A DNA stretch of 64,000 nucleotides from Buttiauxella izardii (GCF_003601925.1 NZ_QZWH01000018.1:1-64000), one strand, 5' to 3'; counted from the first letter of the stretch, positions 17,185 through 29,399 are shown. The notes: generated from the sequence alone by a model not told the origin. Translations and numbers: made by a program.

Positions 17185-19314
17185 TTACTCAGCTTCTGGT
17201 GCAGCAGGTGCTGCGCTTTCTGCTGGAGACTGCTCAGTTGCTTCTTTGATGCTCAGACGTACACGGCCCTGACGGTCAACTTCCAGTACTTTAACTGGAA
17301 CTTCTTGACCCATTTGCAGGTAGTCAGTCACTTTCTCTACACGCTTGTCAGCGATTTGAGAAATGTGTACCAGACCTTCTTTGCCGCCGCCGATAGCAAC
17401 GAATGCACCGAAATCAACGATACGAGTGACTTTACCGTTGTAGATACGGCCCACTTCGATTTCAGCAGTGATCTCTTCGATACGACGAATAGCGAATTTC
17501 GCTTTGTCGCCGTCGGTCGCAGCAATCTTAACTGTGCCGTCGTCTTCGATTTCAATGGTAGTGCCGGTTTCTTCGGTCAGTGCACGAATCACAGAACCAC
17601 CCTTACCGATCACATCTTTGATCTTGTCTGGGTTGATTTTGATTGTGTGAATACGTGGAGCGAACTCAGAGATGTCACCACGTGGTGCGTTGATAGCCTG
17701 TTCCATCACGCCAAGGATATGCAGACGCGCACCTTTAGCCTGGTTCAGAGCCACCTGCATGATTTCGCGGGTGATACCTTCAATTTTGATATCCATCTGC
17801 AGTGCAGAGATACCTTCACGGCTACCAGCAACTTTAAAGTCCATGTCGCCCAGATGATCTTCGTCACCCAGAATGTCAGACAGAACAACAAAGTTTTCGC
17901 CTTCTTTAACCAGACCCATCGCAATACCGGCTACAGCGGCTTTGATTGGCACGCCTGCATCCATCAGTGCCAAAGAAGCACCACATACGGAAGCCATGGA
18001 AGAAGAACCGTTAGATTCAGTGATTTCAGACACTACACGCACGGTGTACGGGAAGCGGTCCGCTTCTGGCATAACAGCCAGTACGCCACGCTTAGCCAGA
18101 CGACCGTGACCAATCTCACGACGCTTCGGTGAACCGACCATGCCGGTTTCGCCTACGCAGTACGGAGGGAAGTTGTAGTGGAACAGGAAGTTGTCGGTAC
18201 GTTCGCCCATCAACTCGTCCAGGTTTTGTGCATCACGAGCAGTACCCAGAGTTGCTGTAACCAGCGCCTGAGTTTCACCACGGGTGAACAGTGCAGAACC
18301 GTGAGTACGTGGCAGAACCCCAGTACGCACATCCAGACCACGGATCATGTCTTTTTCACGGCCATCGATACGCAGTTCACCAGCCAGAATGCGGCTACGA
18401 ACAACACTTTTCTCGATAGCGTGCAGAATATCGCTTACTTCGCCAGCATCAATGGTTTCGTCTTCTGCAGACAGAGCTGCAGTAACCTCAGTTTTGATAA
18501 CAGCGATTTGTGCGTAGCGTTCTTGCTTATCAGTAATACGGTAAGCATCGCTCAGGCGAGCTTCAGCAAGAGCAGCAACGCGCGCGTTCAGCGCTTCGTT
18601 AGCGGCTTCAGGCTGCCAGTCCCAGCGTGGTTTGCCAGCTTCAGCAACCAGAGAGTTGATGTTCTGGATAACAACTTGCTGTTGTTCGTGGCCAAATACT
18701 ACCGCGCCCAGCATCTGGTCTTCGCTCAGCAGTTCAGCTTCGGATTCAACCATCAGCACAGCACCTTCGGTACCGGCAACGATCAGGTCCAATTTGCTGG
18801 TTTTCAGTTCGTCAGCAGTTGGGTTCAGAACGTATTGGTCATTGATATAACCTACGCGTGCAGAGCCAATTGGGCCGTTGAATGGAATACCTGACAGGCT
18901 CAGCGCAGCAGAAGCACCGATCATTGCAACGATGTCTGGGTGAACTTGTGGGTTCACGGAAACAACAGTGGCAATAACCTGAACTTCGTTCACGAAACCT
19001 TCTGGGAACAGCGGACGCACTGGGCGGTCAATCAGACGCGCAATCAGTGTTTCGCCTTCGCTTGGGCGGCCTTCACGACGGAAGAAGCTACCTGGGATAC
19101 GACCAGCAGCGTAGGTACGCTCCTGATAGTTAACAGTCAGTGGGAAGAAGTCTTGACCTGCTTTCGCTTTTTTCTGACCGACTACGGTCACGAATACAGC
19201 AGTGTCGTCCATGCTGACCATTACTGCTGCGGTAGCCTGGCGAGCCATCATACCGGTCTCAATAGTGACCGTATGCTGACCGTATTGGAATTTACGGACA
19301 ATCGGATTTAGCAA
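17185..19314 (-). CDS. pnp: Polynucleotide phosphorylase
   Basis: PNPase is the 3'-5' phosphorolytic exoribonuclease and degradosome subunit. The 709 residues hold two RNase PH domains (the second with the [11 protein letters not shown] and [14 protein letters not shown] type loops), a KH domain ([24 protein letters not shown]) and an S1 domain ([23 protein letters not shown]). The start codon is TTG ([12 protein letters not shown]), preceded by AAGGAT at the right distance; the rare start is also used in E. coli. The 245-bp leader contains complementary CTAATGA/TCATTAG arms suited to RNase III processing and pnp autoregulation. Confidence 0.98.
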   Translation of the reverse strand: MLNPIVRKFQYGQHTVTIETGMMARQATAAVMVSMDDTAVFVTVVGQKKAKAGQDFFPLTVNYQERTYAAGRIPGSFFRREGRPSEGETLIARLIDRPVRPLFPEGFVNEVQVIATVVSVNPQVHPDIVAMIGASAALSLSGIPFNGPIGSARVGYINDQYVLNPTADELKTSKLDLIVAGTEGAVLMVESEAELLSEDQMLGAVVFGHEQQQVVIQNINSLVAEAGKPRWDWQPEAANEALNARVAALAEARLSDAYRITDKQERYAQIAVIKTEVTAALSAEDETIDAGEVSDILHAIEKSVVRSRILAGELRIDGREKDMIRGLDVRTGVLPRTHGSALFTRGETQALVTATLGTARDAQNLDELMGERTDNFLFHYNFPPYCVGETGMVGSPKRREIGHGRLAKRGVLAVMPEADRFPYTVRVVSEITESNGSSSMASVCGASLALMDAGVPIKAAVAGIAMGLVKEGENFVVLSDILGDEDHLGDMDFKVAGSREGISALQMDIKIEGITREIMQVALNQAKGARLHILGVMEQAINAPRGDISEFAPRIHTIKINPDKIKDVIGKGGSVIRALTEETGTTIEIEDDGTVKIAATDGDKAKFAIRRIEEITAEIEVGRIYNGKVTRIVDFGAFVAIGGGKEGLVHISQIADKRVEKVTDYLQMGQEVPVKVLEVDRQGRVRLSIKEATEQSPAESAAPAAPEAE

Positions 19315-19369
19315 AATAATATCCTTAATAAACTTTGGTAGCAGGTGATTGCACTTGCTCCGTTTAACC

Positions 19370-19546
19370 CGATCCCTATCGCATCCTCGCGACTAATGAC
19401 AACCCTGACCCGCCCATGCGGATAAAGCCTCTCATTAGCCGCGCGAACCTCTGCAACAAAGATCACACACTGCAACAATACATTAGTTTCCATAGAATTG
19501 CTGCCATCTGGTTGAAAAAAGGGGCCTTAAAAGGCCCCTTTTTCTG
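19370..19546 (+). ncRNA. sraG: Possible SraG/PsrO small RNA opposite the rpsO-pnp spacer
   Basis: In E. coli a small RNA (SraG, also PsrO) is transcribed from this spacer on the strand opposite pnp. Here the rpsO-pnp hairpin has a T-run on the plus strand too (CCCCTTTTTC, ending near 19544) and could terminate it. The 5' end is a guess from the E. coli length, and I could not identify a promoter. Confidence 0.35.
19515..19545. terminator. rpsO-pnp bidirectional terminator/attenuator
   Basis: GGGGCCTTAAAAGGCCCC (19521-19538) is flanked by A-run and T-run, so it can work on either strand. It follows rpsO by about 20 nt. In E. coli the equivalent hairpin partly ends rpsO transcripts before pnp. 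Confidence 0.85.
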
Positions 19547-19559
19547 AAACTCGCAAGAC

Positions 19560-19877
<318 letters not shown>

Positions 19878-19939
19878 TCAGCAACTCCAGTGCACATTCA
19901 CACCACTGTTAAACAGAGGTTTGAATGTTAAGCCGCGCC

Positions 19940-19968
19940 ATTTTACCTGTAGCAACCTGTTATCGCAA
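19940..19968 (-). promoter_or_regulatory. rpsO sigma70 promoter
   Basis: On the minus strand TTGCGA (19963-19968), a 17-bp spacer and TAAAAT (19940-19945) form a good sigma70 promoter about 100 bp ahead of rpsO, overlapping the region just past truB. It gives S15/PNPase expression independent of the metY operon promoter. Confidence 0.7.
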
Positions 19969-19982
19969 GGCAACTACAAGGG

Positions 19983-20927
19983 TCAGACGGGATACTCTAC
20001 AACCAGACGGCGAGGCGCAACGCGTCCATCATCGTCTATTTCAGCCATGCCGATAAATTTACCATCATCACCTTCGGTGACTCGGACAAGCCCTTCTGCT
20101 GGTGCACCAGCAACTTGCACCGGTTGCCCATTCTTGAAGTAACCCGCAACAGCAGGTAATAAATTCACGATGGGGAAATCCGACGCGGGACTGTCCATTG
20201 GCATCAGCAGTGGATCCAGCAGCACGGATGGCTCAATTTCTTGCGCCTGTGCTTGTTCAAGCAATGCGTTCAATTGCTCAAGCGTCACCATACGTTCCAC
20301 GGGATATTTACTGACGGCAAGACGGCGCAAGAAAGTCACATGAGCGCCGCAACCGAGTTTCTCACCTAAGTCATCGGTGATAGTTCGGATGTACGTCCCT
20401 TTAGAACAGTGAATTTCCAGCTCCAGTTCATTGCCTTCATGACGAATAAACAGCAGTTCGTAGACGGTGATTGAACGGGCTTCACGCGGCACTTCGATAC
20501 CCTGGCGCGCATATTCATAGAGCGGCTTGCCCTGGTATTTCAGTGCGGAGTACATCGATGGAACTTGCTGTGTTTCACCACGAAAACTATCCAGCGCATC
20601 AGCCAGTTCTTGCTCGGAAAACGTTACCGGACGCTCCTGAACTACGGTGCCATCGGCATCAGAAGTATCAGTACGCTGCCCAAGACGGGCGATAACACGG
20701 TAACGCTTATCGGAGTCCAGCAGATAACGCGAGAACTTCGTCGCTTCACCGAGGCAAATCGGCAGCATTCCGGTTGCAAGCGGGTCAAGCGCTCCGGTAT
20801 GACCGGCACGGTTGGCATTATAAATACGCTTAACTTTCTGCAACGCATCGTTGGAAGATAAGCCCTGAGGTTTATCTAACAACAGTACTCCGTGGATATC
20901 ACGACCACGACGACGAGGACGACTCAT
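19983..20927 (-). CDS. truB: tRNA pseudouridine(55) synthase TruB
   Basis: TruB forms pseudouridine 55 in the T-arm of tRNAs and also acts as a tRNA-folding chaperone. The 314 residues include the catalytic aspartate D48 in [12 protein letters not shown], the KGTYIRTI substrate loop, and a C-terminal PUA domain (NGQPVQVAG...[17 protein letters not shown]). The start overlaps the rbfA stop by one base (TAATG), indicating coupled translation. Confidence 0.98.
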   Translation of the reverse strand: MSRPRRRGRDIHGVLLLDKPQGLSSNDALQKVKRIYNANRAGHTGALDPLATGMLPICLGEATKFSRYLLDSDKRYRVIARLGQRTDTSDADGTVVQERPVTFSEQELADALDSFRGETQQVPSMYSALKYQGKPLYEYARQGIEVPREARSITVYELLFIRHEGNELELEIHCSKGTYIRTITDDLGEKLGCGAHVTFLRRLAVSKYPVERMVTLEQLNALLEQAQAQEIEPSVLLDPLLMPMDSPASDFPIVNLLPAVAGYFKNGQPVQVAGAPAEGLVRVTEGDDGKFIGMAEIDDDGRVAPRRLVVEYPV

Positions 20928-21331
20928 TAATCCTCCTTGCTGTCATCCGTATCGTTTACACGGCGCTCATCATCGTTTCTGATGACGTTTGAAACCAGAT
21001 TCGACATGCGCATACCTTCAACCAACGAGTTATCGTAGAAGAAGGTCAGTTCAGGCACGATACGCAGGCGCATTGCTTTGCCTAACAAAGAGCGAATGTA
21101 GCCAGAAGCATCTTGCAGAACTTTGATGCCTTCTTTAACAGCTTGCTCGTCTTTATCGTTCAGGAACGTCACAAAAACTTTGGCATAAGCCAGATCGCGT
21201 GACACTTCGACACCGGAAACGGTGGTCATCATGCCCAGACGCGGGTCTTTAATTTCGCGCTGCAGGATGATTGCGATTTCTTTCTGCAATTCCTGGGAAA
21301 CACGCTGTGGGCGACCAAATTCTTTCGCCAT
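20927..21331 (-). CDS. rbfA: 30S ribosome-binding factor A
   Basis: RbfA is a KH-fold protein needed for late maturation of the 16S rRNA 5' end and for cold adaptation. The 134-residue product begins [20 protein letters not shown] at the ATG at 21331; an in-frame start 18 nt upstream is less likely because homologues begin MAKEF. The acidic tail ([16 protein letters not shown]) is typical of enteric RbfA. It sits between infB and truB in the nusA operon. Confidence 0.97.
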   Translation of the reverse strand: MAKEFGRPQRVSQELQKEIAIILQREIKDPRLGMMTTVSGVEVSRDLAYAKVFVTFLNDKDEQAVKEGIKVLQDASGYIRSLLGKAMRLRIVPELTFFYDNSLVEGMRMSNLVSNVIRNDDERRVNDTDDSKED

Positions 21332-21401
21332 AATAAATTCTCCATACAAATCGGGGGGCGCTCGGCCCCCCTAAAGATATTAGCTATTTGTTCGGCTGAT
21401 A

Positions 21402-24086
21402 TCAGGCGATGGTACGCTGGATTTCGATGATTTCGAATACTTCGATCACGTCACCAACACGCACATCGTTGTAGTTCTTAACGCCGATACCACATTCCAT
21501 ACCGTTACGAACTTCGTTTGCGTCATCTTTGAAGCGGCGCAGGGATTCCAGCTCGCCTTCATAGATAACAACGTTGTCACGCAGTACACGGATTGGGTTG
21601 TGACGTTTGACCACACCTTCGGTAACCATACAACCTGCGATTGCGCCAAATTTCGGTGATTTGAACACGTCGCGAACTTCGGCCAGGCCGAGGATCTGTT
21701 GTTTGAGTTCCGGAGACAGCATGCCGCTCATTGCTGCTTTAACTTCGTCAATCAGATGGTAGATGACGGAGTAGTAACGCAGATCCAGGCTCTCAGATTC
21801 AATGACACGGCGAGCAGATGCGTCAGCACGTACGTTGAAGCCAACCAGAATAGCGTTAGAAGCAGCAGCCAGTGTTGCGTCAGTCTCAGTGATACCGCCC
21901 ACGCCTGAACCGATGATTTTAACTTTAACTTCATCAGTAGACAGTTTCAGCAGTGAATCGCTGATCGCTTCAACAGAACCCTGAACGTCAGCTTTCAGCA
22001 CAACGTTAACTTCAGACACTTCGCCTTCAGTCATGTTGGCGAACATGTTTTCCAGTTTAGATTTCTGCTGGCGAGCCAGTTTAACTTCACGGAATTTACC
22101 CTGACGATACAGAGCAACTTCGCGAGCTTTTTTCTCGTCACGAACAACCGTTACTTCATCACCCGCGGCCGGAACACCGGACAGACCGAGGATTTCAACA
22201 GGAATAGACGGACCCGCTTCTGCAACTTCACGACCCATTTCGTCACGCATTGCACGAACACGGCCATATTCGAAGCCACAAAGAACGATATCGCCTTTGT
22301 TCAGAGAACCTTCACGAACCAGAACAGTTGCTACCGGACCACGACCTTTATCCAGGAAGGATTCGATAACCACACCGCTAGCCATACCTTCACGCATTGC
22401 TTTCAGTTCAAGAACTTCAGCTTGCAGCAGGATTGCATCCAGCAGTTCATCAATACCTGTACCTGCTTTAGCTGATACATGGATGAACTGGCTTTCGCCG
22501 CCCCACTCTTCTGGCATGATGCCGTACTGAGACAGTTCCTGCTTAACGCGGTCTGGATCAGCTTCTGGCTTATCAATTTTGTTTACCGCAACCACTACCG
22601 GCACCTGCGCCGCTTTCGCGTGCTGGATAGCTTCGATAGTCTGTGGCATTACGCCATCGTCTGCGGCAACAACCAGAACAACGATATCCGTTGCCTGAGC
22701 ACCACGAGCACGCATTGAAGTAAACGCTGCGTGGCCCGGGGTATCCAGGAAGGTAACCATACCGTTGTCAGTTTCAACGTGGTACGCACCGATGTGCTGG
22801 GTAATACCACCCGCTTCGCCAGACGCTACTTTAGTAGAGCGAATGTAGTCGAGCAGAGAGGTTTTACCGTGGTCAACGTGACCCATGATGGTAACAACCG
22901 GCGCACGTGACTCAGCAACTGCGTCAGTGTCACGGTCGCTCATCAGCGCTTCTTCCAGCTCGTTCTCACGACGCAGGATGACTTTGTGGCCCATCTCTTC
23001 GGCAACCAGCTGTGCGGTTTCCTGGTCGATGACCTGGTTAATGGTTGCCATAGCGCCCAGTTTCATCATCGCTTTGATGACCTGAGAGCCTTTAACAGCC
23101 ATTTTGTTAGCCAGTTCTGCAACAGTCACAGTTTCGCCAATTACGACGTCACGGTTAACTGCTTGTACAGGCTTGTTGAAGCCTTGCTGCAGTGAACTTG
23201 GTTTACGCTTGCCTTTACCACCACGAACCGCAGCACGAGCTTCTTCACGGTCAGCTTTAGACTCGCCGTGTTTGCCGCCTTTCTTCTGGCGTGGTGCTTT
23301 AGTTGTCGCAGTACGTGCACGAGTACGACCCGCTTCAACTTCACGGTCGTTTTCGTCTTCAGCCTGGCGCGCGTGTTGAGAGGTGGTGACATGGTAATCA
23401 GATTTGTCGTCTTCCACTTTCTCTTCTTCCGTCCAGACACCTGCGTTAGCTTCAGCCATTTTACGGGCCTCTTCAGCTACACGGCGGGCGTCTTCTTCTA
23501 ATTTGCGACGGGCTTCTTCTTCAGCAGCGCGCTTCAGTTCAGCGGCTTCTGCTTCGCGGCGGGCTTTGTCGGCCTGGGCGCTTTTCGTCATATCGTCTTG
23601 TTGATTGCTCACTTTGTCTTTTTCCGCAGCTTCACGTTTCGCTTTATCAGCGGCTTCACGCTTAGCTTTATCTTCAGCTTCACGTTTAGCTTTTTCTTGC
23701 GCCTGACGATTGGCAGCTTCCTGCGCCTCACGTTGGGCTTGCTCTTCCGCTTCACGCTGCGCCTGTTCTTCCGCGGCAAGACGTTCAGTCTCTTGCGGAT
23801 CACGTTTCACAAAGGTGCGCTTCTTGCGGACTTCGATTTGTACCGATTTACTTTTCCCACCGGTACCTGGAATGTTTAAAGTACTGCGCGTTTTGCGCTG
23901 TAATGTCAACTTGTCTGGCGCAGAACCATGTTCACGGTTCAGGTGCGCCAGTAATGTCTGTTTTTCCTGGGCCGAGACAGAATCATCAGCAGCCTTAGGG
24001 ATCCCTGCATCAGCAAATTGCTGTACCAGGCGGTCCACGGAGGTCTGAATCTCTGCGGCCAGCGCTTTTACGGTTACATCTGTCAT
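21402..24086 (-). CDS. infB: Translation initiation factor IF-2
   Basis: IF-2 is the GTPase that places initiator fMet-tRNA on the ribosome. The 894 residues show the N-terminal IF2N module, a long charged linker of [15 protein letters not shown] repeats (about 100-215), a second IF2N module, and then the G domain with [17 protein letters not shown] and NKID, followed by domains II-IV. As in E. coli, internal starts for shorter isoforms are preserved: GTG at 23612 (VSNQQDD) and ATG at 23591 (MTKSAQAD). Its genomic partner metY encodes its substrate tRNA, in the same operon. Confidence 0.98.
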   Translation of the reverse strand: MTDVTVKALAAEIQTSVDRLVQQFADAGIPKAADDSVSAQEKQTLLAHLNREHGSAPDKLTLQRKTRSTLNIPGTGGKSKSVQIEVRKKRTFVKRDPQETERLAAEEQAQREAEEQAQREAQEAANRQAQEKAKREAEDKAKREAADKAKREAAEKDKVSNQQDDMTKSAQADKARREAEAAELKRAAEEEARRKLEEDARRVAEEARKMAEANAGVWTEEEKVEDDKSDYHVTTSQHARQAEDENDREVEAGRTRARTATTKAPRQKKGGKHGESKADREEARAAVRGGKGKRKPSSLQQGFNKPVQAVNRDVVIGETVTVAELANKMAVKGSQVIKAMMKLGAMATINQVIDQETAQLVAEEMGHKVILRRENELEEALMSDRDTDAVAESRAPVVTIMGHVDHGKTSLLDYIRSTKVASGEAGGITQHIGAYHVETDNGMVTFLDTPGHAAFTSMRARGAQATDIVVLVVAADDGVMPQTIEAIQHAKAAQVPVVVAVNKIDKPEADPDRVKQELSQYGIMPEEWGGESQFIHVSAKAGTGIDELLDAILLQAEVLELKAMREGMASGVVIESFLDKGRGPVATVLVREGSLNKGDIVLCGFEYGRVRAMRDEMGREVAEAGPSIPVEILGLSGVPAAGDEVTVVRDEKKAREVALYRQGKFREVKLARQQKSKLENMFANMTEGEVSEVNVVLKADVQGSVEAISDSLLKLSTDEVKVKIIGSGVGGITETDATLAAASNAILVGFNVRADASARRVIESESLDLRYYSVIYHLIDEVKAAMSGMLSPELKQQILGLAEVRDVFKSPKFGAIAGCMVTEGVVKRHNPIRVLRDNVVIYEGELESLRRFKDDANEVRNGMECGIGVKNYNDVRVGDVIEVFEIIEIQRTIA

Positions 24087-24110
24087 GCTGTTCCTTCCTG
24101 CTACAGTTTA

Positions 24111-25598
24111 TTACGCTTCGCCGCCAAACCAGCAGATATTGCGAGCAGCCATGATCAATTCACCGGCTTTCTCGTTAGTCAAACCTTCAATATCTGACAG
24201 ATCGTCGACACCTTGCTCAGCCAGGTCTTCCAGCGAGCTCACACCGCGTGAAGCGAGTTTAAAGGCCAGATTGCGATCCATACCTTCGAGGTTCAGCAGA
24301 TCCTCTTGAGGTTTGTTATCGCCCAGGCTTTCTTCCTGCGCCAATGCCAGTGTGGTGAGGGCGTTTTTGGCGCGATCACGTAATGCTTCCACTGTATCTT
24401 CATCAAGGCCATCAATTTCCAACAGCTCTTTCATCGGCACGTATGCCAGTTCTTCGAGAGTGGAGAAACCTTCTTCGACCAATACAGTAGCGAAGTCCTC
24501 GTCGATTTCGAGGTATTTGGTAAAGGTATCAATGGCCGCATGTGCTTCAGCCTGATGTTTGGCTTGCAGGTCATCAACAGTCATTACGTTGAGTTCCCAG
24601 CCACTTAGCTGTGCAGCCAGGCGTACGTTCTGACCGTTACGTCCGATCGCTTGTGCCAGATTGCCTGCCTCTACCGCGATGTCCATTGTATGTTTGTCTT
24701 CGTCAACAACAATGGAAGCCACGTCTGCTGGGGCCATAGCATTGATAACAAATTGTGCAGGGTTATCATCCCACAGCACGATATCAATACGCTCACCACC
24801 CAGCTCAGTAGAAACAGCCTGAACACGCGCACCGCGCATGCCAACACAAGCACCTACTGGGTCGATACGCTTATCGTTGGTTTTCACGGCGATTTTCGCA
24901 CGAGAACCAGGATCACGCGCAGCAGCTTTGATTTCAATAACTTCTTCGCCAATTTCCGGCACTTCAATGCGGAACAGTTCGATCAGCATTTCAGGCTTGG
25001 CACGGCTAACAAACAGTTGAGCGCCGCGAGCTTCCGGACGAACTGCGTAAAGCACACCGCGAATACGGTCGCCTGGACGGAAGTTTTCACGCGGCAGCAT
25101 ATCTTCGCGAAGAATCACAGCTTCAGCGTTGCTACCGAGATCAAGAGAGATGTTTTCGCGGTTAACTTTCTTCACGACACCAGTGATGATTTCACCTTCG
25201 TGCTCACGGAACTGATCAACTACCATTGCGCGTTCAGCTTCACGTACTTTTTGTACGATAACCTGTTTTGCAGTCTGTGTAGTGATGCGGTCGAAAGTTA
25301 CAGATTCAATCTGATCTTCAACATATCCGCCAACATTCAGCTCTGGATCTTCGAATTGAGCTGCATCAAGGGTGATTTCACGCGTCGGTTGGGTAACTTC
25401 TTCTACAATGACCCAACGGCGGAAAGTATCAAAGTCACCACTTTTGCGATCGATGCTAACGCGTACATCAATCTCTTGTTCGTATTTTTTCTTGGTCGCT
25501 GTTGCCAATGCACTTTCCAGCGCTTCGAAAATCTTCTCGCGCGGCAGTGATTTTTCGTTGGAAACTGCTTCTACAACAGCCAAAATTTCTTTGTTCAT
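24111..25598 (-). CDS. nusA: Transcription termination/antitermination factor NusA
   Basis: NusA binds RNA polymerase and RNA to control pausing, termination and antitermination. The 495 residues comprise the polymerase-binding N-terminal domain, S1 ([21 protein letters not shown]), two KH domains ([17 protein letters not shown] and [12 protein letters not shown]) and two C-terminal acidic helix-hairpin repeats ([28 protein letters not shown] and [19 protein letters not shown]), matching the E. coli length. It lies between rimP and infB with short gaps. Confidence 0.98.
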   Translation of the reverse strand: MNKEILAVVEAVSNEKSLPREKIFEALESALATATKKKYEQEIDVRVSIDRKSGDFDTFRRWVIVEEVTQPTREITLDAAQFEDPELNVGGYVEDQIESVTFDRITTQTAKQVIVQKVREAERAMVVDQFREHEGEIITGVVKKVNRENISLDLGSNAEAVILREDMLPRENFRPGDRIRGVLYAVRPEARGAQLFVSRAKPEMLIELFRIEVPEIGEEVIEIKAAARDPGSRAKIAVKTNDKRIDPVGACVGMRGARVQAVSTELGGERIDIVLWDDNPAQFVINAMAPADVASIVVDEDKHTMDIAVEAGNLAQAIGRNGQNVRLAAQLSGWELNVMTVDDLQAKHQAEAHAAIDTFTKYLEIDEDFATVLVEEGFSTLEELAYVPMKELLEIDGLDEDTVEALRDRAKNALTTLALAQEESLGDNKPQEDLLNLEGMDRNLAFKLASRGVSSLEDLAEQGVDDLSDIEGLTNEKAGELIMAARNICWFGGEA

Positions 25599-25625
25599 CC
25601 TGGGTTTTCACCTCAATCCAAACTA

Positions 25626-26078
25626 TTAAAAGTGGGGTACCAGGTTCGCTTTCTGGATGTTGCTCAGCGCGAACACTTCATCTTTACCTTCCACCGTAAC
25701 CGTGATCATCTCACCTTCTACGGCTTTAATAATACCCTGCCATTTACGACGGTTTTGCACAGCCATTCGCAACACAATGCTCACTTCTTCGCCGGTAAAG
25801 CGAACGTAATGCTCTGCGGTGAACATTGGGCGATCCAGGCCAGGTGAGGAAACTTCCAGGTTGTAAGCGACAGTGATTGGGTCTTCGACATCCAATACGG
25901 CACTTACCTGGTGACTGACATCAGCACAATCATCAACATTGATGCCAGCTTCACTATCAATATAGATGCGCAGCGTAGATTGGCGACCTCGAACGAATTC
26001 GATTCCGACTAATTCATAGCCCAGCGCCTCAACCGGTGCTGAAATCATCTCTGTTAATTTTTGCTCTAATGTGGACAA
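25626..26078 (-). CDS. rimP: Ribosome maturation factor RimP
   Basis: RimP is needed for early 30S assembly. The start is taken as TTG at 26078 ([20 protein letters not shown]), preceded by the G-rich GGGGGTGGG; this gives 150 residues, the E. coli length. A GTG two codons upstream is the alternative. The conserved core [41 protein letters not shown] is intact. It is the first protein gene after metY. Confidence 0.94.
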   Translation of the reverse strand: MSTLEQKLTEMISAPVEALGYELVGIEFVRGRQSTLRIYIDSEAGINVDDCADVSHQVSAVLDVEDPITVAYNLEVSSPGLDRPMFTAEHYVRFTGEEVSIVLRMAVQNRRKWQGIIKAVEGEMITVTVEGKDEVFALSNIQKANLVPHF

Positions 26079-26137
26079 GCCCACCCCCAAGAAATAAAAA
26101 AAGGGCATATAGCCCAGTTATTCTGCAGTCAGATAAC

Positions 26138-26159
26138 AAAAAACCCCGATAAATCGAGG
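26138..26159 (-). terminator. Terminator/attenuator between metY and rimP
   Basis: On the minus strand CCTCGA, loop TTTA, TCGGGG is followed by six T. It is a short stem, so partial termination after metY with read-through into rimP-nusA-infB is expected. Confidence 0.65.
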
Positions 26160-26288
26160 CTTTATATAACTGAACCCTGTACACCGCGATTGCGGCCCGG
26201 ACAACATCCAGGAGAATTTTTTTCTAAATTCTTCGCGAGGCACCAACTGGTGTTCACAGTATATTTGAAAAAGAACTCTCAGGGAAAG

Positions 26289-26365
<77 letters not shown>

Positions 26366-26381
26366 TCCGAAAACGTGGCAA

Positions 26382-26410
26382 ATATTACGCCGATATTGCA
26401 TAAAATGCAA
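26382..26410 (-). promoter_or_regulatory. metY operon promoter
   Basis: On the minus strand TTGCAT (26405-26410), a 17-bp spacer and TAATAT (26382-26387) lie between leuU and metY. The predicted start near 26375 leaves about 10 nt of leader before the mature tRNA 5' end. Confidence 0.75.
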
Positions 26411-26425
26411 GAAATGCAGATATTT

Positions 26426-26512
26426 TGGTACCGAGGACGGGACTTGAACCCGTAAGCCCAATCGGGCACTACCACCTCAAGGTAGCGTGTCTACCAATTC
26501 CACCACCTCGGC
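26426..26512 (-). tRNA. leuU: tRNA-Leu (GAG)
   Basis: An 87-nt class II tRNA on the minus strand begins GCCGAGG and ends CCTCGGTACCA, with a long variable arm (TGCCCGATTGGGC) and anticodon GAG. In E. coli leuU lies downstream of secG as here, but argG and yhbX separate it from metY there; here only 60 nt lie between. Confidence 0.96.
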
Positions 26513-26557
26513 ACTTTGTGTACGGCAATCATTTCTTACCGTACTGAAGCTTACTAC

Positions 26558-26887
26558 TTACTGCGGGATATCGCTGCTCGGCTTGGTAGGTGCCGCTGGC
26601 TGTGACTCAGTTTTTGTTGGCTGAGTTAAATTATCCCACACACTTCCTTTATCGGTTTTGTTGGTATTGAGGTTACCCAGTACCAGGCTGATGATAAAGA
26701 ACAGCGTTGCTAACACAGCGGTCATACGGGTCATGAAGTTACCAGAACCGTTAGAACCAAACAGCGTAGCGGAAGCGCCTGCTCCGAAGGAGGCTCCCAT
26801 ATCAGCGCCTTTACCTTGTTGCAGCATGATAAGACCTACAAGGCCCAGGGCTACAATAAGGAAAACAACTAAAAGAGCTTCGTACAT
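26558..26887 (-). CDS. secG: Preprotein translocase subunit SecG
   Basis: SecG is the small SecYEG subunit that stimulates export. The 109 residues have two membrane helices ([21 protein letters not shown] and [20 protein letters not shown]) joined by the [21 protein letters not shown] loop. The ATG at 26887 gives the family start MYEALLVVF; upstream codons lack similarity. It lies between glmM and leuU on the same strand. Confidence 0.97.
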   Translation of the reverse strand: MYEALLVVFLIVALGLVGLIMLQQGKGADMGASFGAGASATLFGSNGSGNFMTRMTAVLATLFFIISLVLGNLNTNKTDKGSVWDNLTQPTKTESQPAAPTKPSSDIPQ

Positions 26888-27070
26888 AATCAACCTGTTC
26901 CTTGCGGGATTACCGCATACCAAAGCTTCAAACCAGTCAAGCGGATACGTTTAAGTTTACCCACTGAAGCGGGTGAGAATACTAACCAAAGCCAGGGATA
27001 GGCGCAAGGGCAATTTATTCACATTTCGCTGACTGCGGAAAAAAACAGCAATACATTGGCTTTCGCCTGG

Positions 27071-27096
27071 AAAACAGGCGGCAAGTGCCGCCTTTT
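27071..27096 (-). terminator. glmM terminator
   Basis: GGCGGC, loop ACTT, GCCGCC (minus strand, hairpin 27076-27092) followed by TGTTTT, 22 nt past the glmM stop. Confidence 0.7.
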
Positions 27097-27118
27097 TATC
27101 CATTTACTGCAAACCGTT

Positions 27119-28456
27119 TTAAACGGCTTTTACGGCATCGGCGATACGGTTGGCGTATTCAATGACCGATGCTTCATCTTCACCTTCAACCATGACACGG
27201 ATTAAAGGTTCTGTGCCTGACTTGCGCAGCAACACGCGGCCACGATTGCCCAGCGCTTCTTCAACTTCCGCAGTCACTTTTTTCACAGAGTCATGTTCAA
27301 GTGGATCACTGCTGCCTGCAGTGAAGCGAACGTTAACCAGAATTTGTGGGAACAATTTCATTCCGCTGCACAAATCATGGAGGCTCATATGGTTACGCAC
27401 CATTGCAGTAAGTACTTGCAAACCAGCAACAATACCATCGCCTGTAGTGGTTTTATCAAGCAGAATCACGTGGCCTGAGTTTTCAGCACCGATTCTCCAG
27501 CCTTTTTCCTGAAGTTTTTCCAGCACGTAGCGGTCGCCCACTTTTGCACGAGCAAACGGGATACCCAGCTGTTTGAGCGCCAATTCCAGCCCCATGTTGC
27601 TCATCAGTGTACCGACAGCACCACCGCGCAATTGGCCCTGACGCAATCCTTCACGGGCAATGATGTAAAGGATCTGGTCACCATCCACTTTATGGCCCAG
27701 GTTATCCACCATGATGACACGGTCACCATCACCATCGAGCGCGATACCAATATCCGCTTTTTCTGACAGCACACGCTCCTGAAGCATACGCACGTCAGTC
27801 GCACCGCATTTTTCGTTGATATTGACGCCGTTTGGCTCACAACCTACAGGAATAACAGTGGCACCCAACTCACGCAGTACATTCGGCGCAATGTGGTAAG
27901 TCGCGCCATTGGCGCAATCGACGACAATTTTCAGGCCGTTCAGGCTCAGTTCATTCGGGAACGTGCCTTTGCAGAATTCGATATAACGGCCAGCAGCATC
28001 AACGATACGGCTCGCTTTGCCCAACTCGGCAGAATCTACGCAGGTAATTTCCTTTTCCATTTCCGCTTCGATGGCTTCTTCAACTTCATCTGGCAATTTA
28101 GTCCCATCGATGGAGAAGAATTTAATCCCGTTATCATAGAACGGGTTATGCGAAGCGGAGATAACAATCCCGGCTTCTGCGCGGAAAGCACGCGTCAGAT
28201 AAGCAACTGCAGGTGTTGGCATTGGGCCAGTAAATGATGCAGACAGCCCTGCTGCCGCAAGACCCGCTTCCAGCGCGGATTCCAGCATGTAACCAGAGAT
28301 GCGCGTATCTTTGCCGATAATAATTTTACGCGAGCCATGGCGCGCTAATACTTTACCCGCTGCCCAGCCAAGTTTAAGCACGAAGTCAGGAGTAATTGGG
28401 GAATCGCCTACACGACCGCGAATGCCATCTGTGCCAAAATATTTACGGTTACTCAT
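27119..28456 (-). CDS. glmM: Phosphoglucosamine mutase GlmM
   Basis: GlmM converts glucosamine-6-phosphate to glucosamine-1-phosphate for UDP-GlcNAc, feeding peptidoglycan and LPS. The 445 residues show the start [12 protein letters not shown], the phosphoserine loop [17 protein letters not shown], the metal loop DGDGDR, and the sugar-binding GAENSGH, with [12 protein letters not shown] near the end. It overlaps the folP stop by 8 nt, so the two are translationally coupled. Its pathway neighbour MurA and the GlmS-controlling RapZ are also in this window. Confidence 0.98.
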   Translation of the reverse strand: MSNRKYFGTDGIRGRVGDSPITPDFVLKLGWAAGKVLARHGSRKIIIGKDTRISGYMLESALEAGLAAAGLSASFTGPMPTPAVAYLTRAFRAEAGIVISASHNPFYDNGIKFFSIDGTKLPDEVEEAIEAEMEKEITCVDSAELGKASRIVDAAGRYIEFCKGTFPNELSLNGLKIVVDCANGATYHIAPNVLRELGATVIPVGCEPNGVNINEKCGATDVRMLQERVLSEKADIGIALDGDGDRVIMVDNLGHKVDGDQILYIIAREGLRQGQLRGGAVGTLMSNMGLELALKQLGIPFARAKVGDRYVLEKLQEKGWRIGAENSGHVILLDKTTTGDGIVAGLQVLTAMVRNHMSLHDLCSGMKLFPQILVNVRFTAGSSDPLEHDSVKKVTAEVEEALGNRGRVLLRKSGTEPLIRVMVEGEDEASVIEYANRIADAVKAV

Positions 28457-29297
28457 AGCGTTTTTTTTCCTTCGCTGAAAGTGTGGCTTCCACCACGCGC
28501 ATCGCTTCGACTGACTCTTTTACATCGTGAACTCGAATGATATTCGCCCCTTGCATGGCAGAAATAACCGCACAGGCAAGGCTGCCGCTCAGGCGTTGAT
28601 CCGGCCCGACGTTCAGCAGTTGGCCAACCATTGATTTACGCGACATCCCCACCAACAGCGGTAAGCCAAAATGGTGGAATTCGGAAAGCCGGGCTAAAAG
28701 TTGGTAATTGTGGGTGAGATTTTTACCGAAACCGAAGCCCGGGTCGAGTAACAATTTTTCTTTTGAGATACCGGCCGCTTCACAGCGCGCTATTTGGTCG
28801 ATAAAAAAGCGATTCACATCCGCAAAAACATCATCGTATTGAGGAGCCTGCTGCATATTCTTGGGTTCGCCCTGCATATGCATCAGGCAAACTGGCAGCC
28901 CTGTTTCAGCAGCGGCTTCCAGCGCACCGGGTTCTTGTAATGAACGGATGTCATTGATGATATGTGCGCCGACTCGCGCGGATTCACGAATCACTTCAGG
29001 TTTTGAGGTATCGACGGAAATCCACACTTCGAAACGTTGGGCAATGGCTTCAACAACAGGAATTACGCGGGACAATTCTTCTTCGACACTCACTTCAGCC
29101 GCACCCGGGCGTGTGGACTCGCCACCAATATCAATGATCGTCGCACCAGCATTGATCATCGCGTTAGCGTGTTTTACGGCTTCCACTAACGAATTGTGTT
29201 GTCCACCATCGGAAAAGGAGTCTGGCGTGACGTTCAAAATCCCCATGATATGCGGATGTGAAAGATCAAGCGTGCTGCCCTGAGCTGTGAGTTTCAT
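28449..29297 (-). CDS. folP: Dihydropteroate synthase FolP
   Basis: FolP condenses para-aminobenzoate with the pterin pyrophosphate in folate synthesis and is the sulfonamide target. The 282-residue TIM barrel carries both signatures: [14 protein letters not shown] and [19 protein letters not shown]. The DPGFGFGK loop and VGMSRKS near the pterin site are intact, with no sign of a resistance insertion in these loops. It is downstream of ftsH, separated by a terminator hairpin. Confidence 0.98.
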   Translation of the reverse strand: MKLTAQGSTLDLSHPHIMGILNVTPDSFSDGGQHNSLVEAVKHANAMINAGATIIDIGGESTRPGAAEVSVEEELSRVIPVVEAIAQRFEVWISVDTSKPEVIRESARVGAHIINDIRSLQEPGALEAAAETGLPVCLMHMQGEPKNMQQAPQYDDVFADVNRFFIDQIARCEAAGISKEKLLLDPGFGFGKNLTHNYQLLARLSEFHHFGLPLLVGMSRKSMVGQLLNVGPDQRLSGSLACAVISAMQGANIIRVHDVKESVEAMRVVEATLSAKEKKRYE

Positions 29298-29330
29298 CGA
29301 GATTCCTTTGAATTAACTGACACTGAATCA

Positions 29331-29363
29331 AAAAAACAAAAACCCCGGGACAAGCCCAGGGTT
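29331..29363 (-). terminator. ftsH-folP terminator
   Basis: On the minus strand AACCCTGGG, loop CTTGT, CCCGGGGTT is followed by TTTGTTTTTTT. The strong T-run suggests real termination after ftsH with some read-through to folP. Confidence 0.8.
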
Positions 29364-29399
29364 TTATAGATTACTGCATTAACATCTGGCAGTGACGAC

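Noticed and set aside
17305-18894. Two long open frames antisense to pnp (275 and 238 codons)
   Set aside because: They lie inside PNPase coding and are unlike any known family; shadow frames.
23609-23803. Lys/Arg-rich frame overlapping the infB linker
   Set aside because: It arises from the repetitive charged codons of the IF-2 linker read in another frame.
24651-25550. 299-codon open frame antisense to nusA
   Set aside because: It is entirely within nusA, with composition typical of an antisense shadow.
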